Assembly (NCBI GenBank): GCA_015075405.1
Contig: JABTUK010000005.1
Coordinates: forward strand, 124,001 to 188,000
Direction: 5' to 3'
Origin: Anaerolineales bacterium
Lineage (GTDB): Bacteria > Chloroflexota > Anaerolineae > 4572-78 > J111
Length of the DNA: 64,000 bases
Numbering within the stretch: position 1 is the stretch's first letter; every line of letters begins with the position of its first letter. Shown here one piece after another: positions 59,136-64,000 of this stretch. Below the pieces are notes generated by a model. It searched no databases and was not told the DNA's origin. It saw only the letters and a list, made by a program, of their open reading frames with translations. The position numbers and the translations under genes were made by a program.

Positions 59136-62123
59136 ATGATGAAACCAATCCTCTGCCCAAAGCTGATCGGACGCGCCTCTGACTTGGAGGTCATTCGCCA
59201 CGGCTTGGAGCAGGTCCGCAGCGGTCAGGGCCAAACGGTCTTGCTCAGCGGCGAGGCAGGAATTGGCAAATCACGCCTGGTCGTAGAGGTCAAGAAGATC
59301 GCCGCCGACTTGGGCTTTACCCTCTGGCAAGGCAGTTGCTTCGAGCCGGACCGAACCTTGCCTTACGCCCCCATCCTCGATCTGCTGCGTACGCTTCTGG
59401 CAGCACAGCCCGAATCCCTGCACCCCTATGCGGCTGATCTGGTTTCTCTGCTGCCGGAGCTAACGCGGTTGTGGCCCGGTCTGCCGCCTGCGCCCTCAGG
59501 CGAACCGGAACAGGAGAAACGCCGCCTCTTCCAAATTTTGACCCGCCTCTGCACGGATCTTGGCTCGCCTCTTTTGCTCGTCATCGAAGACCTGCACTGG
59601 GGTGACGACGCCAGCTTGGAGTTTCTACGCCACCTGGCCCGGCGCATAACCGCCCGGCCTATCCTCCTTTTACTCACCTACCGCAGCGACGAGTCGCCCA
59701 CGCATCCGGCCCTCCAACATTGCCTGGCGGTGTTAGAACGAGAACGGTTGGTCTCTGAACTGCTCCTGCCCCGGCTTAAGCCTGTCGAGGTGGAAACGAT
59801 GATTCGGACCATCTTTGAGCAGTCGCAGCCGGTGCGGGCTGACTTTGTGGAAGCCATCCACACCCTCAGCGACGGCAACCCCTTTTTTGTCGAGGAGATT
59901 TTAAAGGCCCTTGTCAGCGCCGGCGATATTTACCTGGAACAGGGTAGCTGGACTCGCCGGCCGCTGGCCGAATTGCGCCTGCCGCGTACCGTGCAAGACA
60001 CGGTACAGCGGCGCACGGCTCAATTGAGTGACGCAGCCCGGTCGGTACTCACCCTGGCCGCTGTCGCCGGTCAGCGTTTTGACTTTACCCTGCTGGCTGA
60101 AGTGACTAAACACAGCGAGGCTGCCCTGATTAGCCTCATCCGTGAGTTGGTCGAAGCGCAACTGGTTAGCGAAGAAGCGGCCGATCACTTTGTTTTTCGC
60201 CATGCCCTCACCCGCAAAGCCATTTATGATCAACTGCTGGCCCGTGAGCGCCGCCCTTTGCACCGGCTCATCGCCGACAGCCTGGAACGTCTCCATGCCG
60301 CTTCCCCGGAGCGGGTTGTGGCTGACCTGGCTTATCATTTTTACGCCGCCGGGGCCTGGGAGAAGGCGCTCATCTATTCCCAACAGGCCGGTGAGCGGGC
60401 GCAACGACTACACGCCCCTCGCGCTGCCGTTGAGCATTACAGCCGGGCGCTTGAGGCGGCAGAGGCCCTTACTCCCGGCCCCCTGACCGGCGGAAAAGGT
60501 GAGTTATATCACGCCCGCGGCCAAGCCTATGATCTGTTAGGCGAATTTACCGCGGCGCGTGACGATTATGTTCAAGCGGTTGAACTTGCCCATGCCCAGG
60601 CTAATCTAGCTGCTGAATGGCAAAGCCTACTTGACCTGGGATTTTTACACAGTGGACGGGATTATAGCCAGGCCCATCTTTACTTACAGCGCGCCCTGGC
60701 CCTGGCCCGAGACATGGCTGATCCGCTCACGCTCGGTCACACCCTCAATCGCCTGGGGAATTGGCACCTCATGGCCGGCAACCCCGACGAAGGCAGTCGT
60801 TATCATCATGAGGCGCTGGCGATTTTTCAGACAAGCAACGACAAGCGCAGTTTGGCCGTTACCCTGGACCTGCTCGGCACAATGAACATCCTTACTGCCG
60901 ATAACCTGGCCGGAGCACGCTACTATGAGCAGGCGATTCCGCTCTTGCGCGAGGTGGCCGATCACTGGACGCTCAGTTCGGCCCTGGCCATGCACGCCTG
61001 TACGGGGGGACATTTCATTTGTGAGGCAGTCGTCAATCGGCCTGTGCCGTTAACCGAGTGCATCCGTGAAGGTGAAGAGGCCATAACCCTGGCCCGGCAG
61101 ATCGCCGCGCCGCCTGCCGAAGCCTTTGCCTGTGTGCAGTATACCATCGCCATGGGTGTGCGGGGCGAATTTGAGCGGGCTGTGCGGGCCGGGCAGACCG
61201 CACTGTCAATTGCCAGCGAGCAAGGCAGCGCGCAATTTGTGGCGGGGGCCACCCGTGGACTGGGTTGTTTGTGCCTGGCCTTTCTTGACTATGACCGGGC
61301 CAAACAGTGGTTTGAGTTGGGGCTGCCCAGCGCCCAAGAGACAGGTTCATCGCTTTTGCTGGGGGCAGTGGGCGGCGGATTGGCCGAAACGTTGATGGCC
61401 TTGGGCCGGCTAGACCAGGCTCAGATGACCCTGGAGGCCCTTCCGCTCCACGACGCCTCCTTGCGGCAAATTGGTGAGCGCACCGCCTGGACTGTCCGCG
61501 CTGAGTTGCTTCTGGCGCAGACTGAAACAGAACAAGCTCTAACCTTGATAGACAAACTCGTTACTGCTGCGCCCCACGTGGCCGAAGGCGGGGTGATTCC
61601 AAAGTTGTGGCTATTGCGCGCCGAGTGCCTTAGCGCCTTGGGGAGACCCGATGAAGCCCAGGCGTTGCTTTTGGCAGCCAGCCGTACCGCCCGCGAGGGT
61701 GGTTTTTGGCCCATTTTGTGGCGGATTGAACTGGCCCTGGGCAAACTTTATCATCGCCAACAGCAGATCAAACAGGCCCAAGCTCACTATCACCTGGCCC
61801 AAGAGGTAATTGCTGTTTTGGCCCACAAAGTGAGCGATGAGACTGTTCGGACTCAGTTTGAACAGCGGGCTATGGCGCTCATCCCATCGTTCCAATCACC
61901 CTCACCCAGCCAGGCGGCTAAAGCAAGCTATAGTGGCTTGACGGCCCGAGAGCGAGAAGTCGCCGCGCTGCTGGCCCAGGGCCTCGCCAACAAAGCCATC
62001 GCCGATAAATTGGTTTTAAGTGAACGCACCGTAGAAAAGCACGTCGAAAACGTGATGGGCAAGCTTGGCTTTACCTCACGCGCCCAGGTAGCAGTTTGGG
62101 CGGCGGAGAAGGGGCTAAAATAA
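59136..62123 (+). CDS. LuxR-family regulator with N-terminal AAA/STAND ATPase and TPR (LAL type)
   Basis: 995 residues. Walker A GEAGIGKS at 39-46, Walker B LLLVIEDLHWGDD near 148, NB-ARC-like winged region, TPR-like helices (about 420-880), and a C-terminal LuxR HTH (about 930-990, LTAREREVAALLAQGLANKAIADKL, split here only by description). LAL regulators activate nearby genes on binding a small inducer and ATP. The SnoaL-like gene 125 bp downstream is the likely target. The ATPase core is similar in type to that of the 50067-55136 protein. No clear RBS before ATG 59136. Confidence 0.92.
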   Translation: MMKPILCPKLIGRASDLEVIRHGLEQVRSGQGQTVLLSGEAGIGKSRLVVEVKKIAADLGFTLWQGSCFEPDRTLPYAPILDLLRTLLAAQPESLHPYAADLVSLLPELTRLWPGLPPAPSGEPEQEKRRLFQILTRLCTDLGSPLLLVIEDLHWGDDASLEFLRHLARRITARPILLLLTYRSDESPTHPALQHCLAVLERERLVSELLLPRLKPVEVETMIRTIFEQSQPVRADFVEAIHTLSDGNPFFVEEILKALVSAGDIYLEQGSWTRRPLAELRLPRTVQDTVQRRTAQLSDAARSVLTLAAVAGQRFDFTLLAEVTKHSEAALISLIRELVEAQLVSEEAADHFVFRHALTRKAIYDQLLARERRPLHRLIADSLERLHAASPERVVADLAYHFYAAGAWEKALIYSQQAGERAQRLHAPRAAVEHYSRALEAAEALTPGPLTGGKGELYHARGQAYDLLGEFTAARDDYVQAVELAHAQANLAAEWQSLLDLGFLHSGRDYSQAHLYLQRALALARDMADPLTLGHTLNRLGNWHLMAGNPDEGSRYHHEALAIFQTSNDKRSLAVTLDLLGTMNILTADNLAGARYYEQAIPLLREVADHWTLSSALAMHACTGGHFICEAVVNRPVPLTECIREGEEAITLARQIAAPPAEAFACVQYTIAMGVRGEFERAVRAGQTALSIASEQGSAQFVAGATRGLGCLCLAFLDYDRAKQWFELGLPSAQETGSSLLLGAVGGGLAETLMALGRLDQAQMTLEALPLHDASLRQIGERTAWTVRAELLLAQTETEQALTLIDKLVTAAPHVAEGGVIPKLWLLRAECLSALGRPDEAQALLLAASRTAREGGFWPILWRIELALGKLYHRQQQIKQAQAHYHLAQEVIAVLAHKVSDETVRTQFEQRAMALIPSFQSPSPSQAAKASYSGLTAREREVAALLAQGLANKAIADKLVLSERTVEKHVENVMGKLGFTSRAQVAVWAAEKGLK

Positions 62124-62141
62124 AGCCACACTCAGTCAAAA

Positions 62142-62200
62142 TCTACGTACCCTATCTACGTACTTTCCCCCTGTTTGTCAGCGCCGGTTTCTCCTATACT
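62142..62200 (+). promoter_or_regulatory. Promoter of the SnoaL-like gene with paired activator boxes
   Basis: TCTACGTAC at 62142-62150 and again at 62155-62163 (13-bp period), then a -10 box TATACT at 62195-62200 with no good -35. Direct repeats replacing the -35 are what an activator such as the upstream LuxR-family protein would use. Confidence 0.65.
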
Positions 62201-62248
62201 GGAGGTAATTCAATCAAACCCAGTTCTATAGCAAAGGAGAAATAAATT

Positions 62249-62689
62249 ATGACTACTCAATCCAACAGCGCCTTAACACGCACCATTCACCATCTGTTCA
62301 GCGAAGGCAAGCTCGATGAGGTGATGGCTTATATTGATGATAATATCGAAGCGACCAGCTATGCCACCGGGCAGGTCTTTCATGGCAAAAGCGATTTTAT
62401 GCAATTCATGCAAGGCTTCAAAACTGCCTTTCCCGATATTGTGATTCAGCACAAGAGTATTTTTGAAAATGGCGATCAGGTCTGCGTGGAATTTGACGGC
62501 CTGGGTACAAATACCGGCCCCTTAATGACGCCAGCAGGGGCAGCCCCGCCCACCGGCAAAAAGGTAACGCTGAATGTGGCCGAAGTGCTTACCTGGAAAA
62601 ATGGCAAGGTGATCAAGCTACACAATTATCAAGATTCGGGCAATTTGTTGCGCCAATTAGGGCTGCTGCCTCAACCAACGGGGCTGTAA
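62249..62689 (+). CDS. SnoaL-like/NTF2-fold ester cyclase family protein
   Basis: 146 residues. HHLFSEGKLDEVMAYIDDNIE, HGKSDFMQFMQGFKTAFPDI, and a C-terminal VAEVLTWKNGKVIKLHNYQD are the SnoaL-like alpha+beta cone. Relatives are cyclases, isomerases or binding proteins of small molecules. AAAGGAGA lies before ATG 62249. Probably controlled by the LuxR-family regulator upstream. Confidence 0.88.
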   Translation: MTTQSNSALTRTIHHLFSEGKLDEVMAYIDDNIEATSYATGQVFHGKSDFMQFMQGFKTAFPDIVIQHKSIFENGDQVCVEFDGLGTNTGPLMTPAGAAPPTGKKVTLNVAEVLTWKNGKVIKLHNYQDSGNLLRQLGLLPQPTGL

Positions 62690-63058
62690 CAGCTATCGGC
62701 CTGATGCTGTGGTCACAAAAGGGTGAACGGTTGGTCACGGCGTAAGCGGGTTATCCATCATGCCTCGGCTTGTTTTAAGACGGCCGAGGCATTAAGGCGT
62801 TATAGGGCAAGCAGCGCCTTTGTGGCCAGGTTAAAAACGACGCCCGTAATTCACCCTCAGCGATGTATTCGTTAATCTTTTCAAGAGGGTAATCATCCAT
62901 CGCTTTAATCCCCGCGCCGGCCCAGTGGGACAAAGGAAATTTGGTCTGCCCCCCAGGGAGGCACAGCGGTTACCACCAACCACAGCCAGCGTTTGTCCTG
63001 ATAGAAAACCACCTCGATACCCTTCCTCATCGTTTCTTGGTACAATCTACTATAAAAA
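62690..63058. other. Intergenic region with hairpin and possible gene remnant
   Basis: ATGCCTCGGC/GCCGAGGCAT (62760-62792) is a 10-bp hairpin without a T-run, perhaps a weak terminator for the SnoaL gene. On the minus strand, about 62815-62915 reads AMDDYPLEKINEYIAEGELR, which resembles the C-terminus of a zinc/quinone oxidoreductase; its upstream part is absent. Low confidence. Nothing else seen. Confidence 0.35.
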
Positions 63059-64000
63059 CTACCCATTTGCTGAGACTGCGCTCAGCAAAAACAGCCCTGC
63101 GGGCATTTGACAAGATTGAAGTATTTTGATTAAGCTCACTTCATCAGCGAGATGAAGGAGAGGATACAATGGTTGACCAGTTGAGCGCAGCCTACGCCGA
63201 TTATTTGCAGGGGAGTTATGATTGCCCTGACCGGATTGTCCTGACCGCCTACCATCGGCTGGCCTCCTCGGCGGGCGGCTTTCGTTACTGGTGGCGACGG
63301 CTGTATGGCAGCGATGAGAACCTGGACAAAACGCATCTGATCCGATTGTCGGGTCGGTTCCATCGGCGGGTCAAAGCTTACGCGAACAAACACGACATTC
63401 CAGTGCTGGAGGGTCCATTAGAGGAGCGTAAACATGACTTGGCTGAACAATACAAACCAGACGACCCAGCTTTTGTCGGGCTGTTTCTGATCATCATCAG
63501 TCGGGCATCGGGAGCAGTCTGGGATGTCAAACGTAGCCCAGAGGGTCGAGTTCACAGTTTGAGCAAGCATTATCGGATGATCAACCACATTTTCTTTCAC
63601 ATCATCGACCCGGAATGGGGCGTCACCCTCCGTATTAGCAGCCATCCGCCGTTCGCGGCGATGGTTATTCTCAATGGGCACGAATATCTGGCTCGTCAGG
63701 CCCATCAGGCCGGGCGAACTCTGGAACTGACAAGCAACTGTTTTAGCGATATAATGACCGCCGCAGACTTGACCTGGCTTGCAGAGACCTCGTGGGAGCT
63801 ACCCACCAAAGGGCAACTGGGTCAGGTCTGCCACCGCTGGCTCAACAGTTGTCTCCATTTTGCCCTGCCCGAAAGCGAACGACTGCGGGTGGTTTCAGAA
63901 TACCGTTGTTCGTTGTTTCAGGTGGAGTACTCGCGCAACCTGCTGTTTCGGCGTCCGGCTCAAATGGAGCAGGTGTTGAAGCCCTGATTGATCGAGACGC
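63059..64000. mobile_element. Transposase-like element, plus-oriented copy, cut by window edge
   Basis: End CTACCCATTTGCTGAGACTG, with hairpin TTTGCTGAG/CTCAGCAAA at 63066-63089, identical to the inverted copy ending at 58830. The two copies bracket 58831-63058. The second end is beyond the window. Confidence 0.8.
63169..63987 (+). CDS. Transposase-like protein of the repeated element
   Basis: 272 residues to a TGA at 63985. Start ATG 63169 has GGAGAGG in front. LSGRFHRRVKAYANKHDIPV, ERKHDLAEQY, VGLFLIIISRASGAVWDV, FFHIIDPEWGVTL, HPPFAAMVILNGHEYLARQA and VEYSRNLLFRRPAQMEQV are the conserved blocks. The family normally continues with ALIDR...; here that sequence follows immediately in another frame (CTGATTGATCGA), so a one-base loss near 63974 ends the protein early. 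No catalytic motif is recognised. Confidence 0.7.
   Translation: MVDQLSAAYADYLQGSYDCPDRIVLTAYHRLASSAGGFRYWWRRLYGSDENLDKTHLIRLSGRFHRRVKAYANKHDIPVLEGPLEERKHDLAEQYKPDDPAFVGLFLIIISRASGAVWDVKRSPEGRVHSLSKHYRMINHIFFHIIDPEWGVTLRISSHPPFAAMVILNGHEYLARQAHQAGRTLELTSNCFSDIMTAADLTWLAETSWELPTKGQLGQVCHRWLNSCLHFALPESERLRVVSEYRCSLFQVEYSRNLLFRRPAQMEQVLKP

Noticed and set aside
62900..63030. 40-codon minus-strand frame starting at 63030
   Set aside because: Short, no RBS, no family resemblance; lies in degraded sequence next to the element.
63969..63987. Programmed frameshift in the transposase-like gene as an established fact
   Set aside because: No A-rich slippery heptamer or downstream structure is visible, and the minus copy has other frameshifts, so decay explains it equally well.

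Overview
The window looks like part of a chromosome from a Chloroflexota bacterium, most likely of the Anaerolineae lineage. This is inferred from style and not from a marker gene: several binding-protein-dependent sugar/polyol uptake operons, large cyclase-ATPase-TPR and LuxR/ATPase regulators, a roadblock/LC7 protein, multi-spanning GT-C glycosyltransferases, and spacers crowded with palindromic and short tandem repeats. No rRNA, tRNA, CRISPR array or replication origin was recognised by eye.

Positions 1-4603 hold a sensory block, all on the minus strand: a soluble receiver-histidine kinase overlapping a NarL-type response regulator, then a sugar-binding lipoprotein with no permease beside it, then the N-terminal part of a membrane sensor that runs off the window. 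Positions 4633-21298 form one long minus-strand polyol/sugar operon. In transcription order it holds a binding protein with a LysM-like N-terminal domain, two permeases, a small DUF2160-like membrane protein, an AraB-like kinase, a second FGGY kinase, a HAD phosphatase, a glycerol-1-phosphate dehydrogenase (AraM type), a GpsA-like dehydrogenase, two zinc dehydrogenases, an SDR and a third zinc dehydrogenase. No transporter ATPase is present. An IS4-family element with a 9-bp target duplication sits in the middle, next to the ribosome binding site of the glycerol-1-phosphate dehydrogenase gene. Nearly every gap in this operon carries a hairpin built from short tandem units and their complement.

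A roadblock/LC7 gene with its own promoter and terminator (21855-22363) separates this from a second minus-strand operon (22426-29105): an RpiR-type regulator with a clear self-operator, a lipoprotein binding protein, two permeases, a class II aldolase and an ADP-dependent sugar/phosphofructokinase-family kinase. Divergent from it, a promoter drives a roughly 160-nt GC-rich, probably structured leader in front of a kynurenine-formamidase-like hydrolase.

Positions 30516-42807 are a plus-strand group for glycan and envelope work (methyltransferase, two nucleotide-sugar epimerase-type proteins, a flippase-like membrane protein, two GT-C transferases) mixed with a VapBC toxin-antitoxin pair, an MFS-HEAT-repeat fusion and an APS-reductase-type CysH. 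Positions 43027-49580 hold a DUF4139 protein, a flavoprotein, a DtxR-type metal regulator, an aminotransferase and an amylomaltase. Positions 50067-55136 encode a 1689-residue cyclase-ATPase-TPR protein.

Positions 55160-58830 are decayed DNA: fragments of AraC, UspA, a membrane protein, an unrecognised protein and an FtsK-like protein, ending in a broken transposase-like element. An inverted copy of this element begins at 63059, so the two copies flank a 4.2-kb island with a large LuxR-family regulator and a SnoaL-like protein that has a repeat-box promoter.

The most unusual feature of the window is its repeats. At least five palindromic families (two of them MITE-like) and many 6-9-bp unit arrays occupy spacers, supply stop codons, and form in-frame inserts inside several large proteins.
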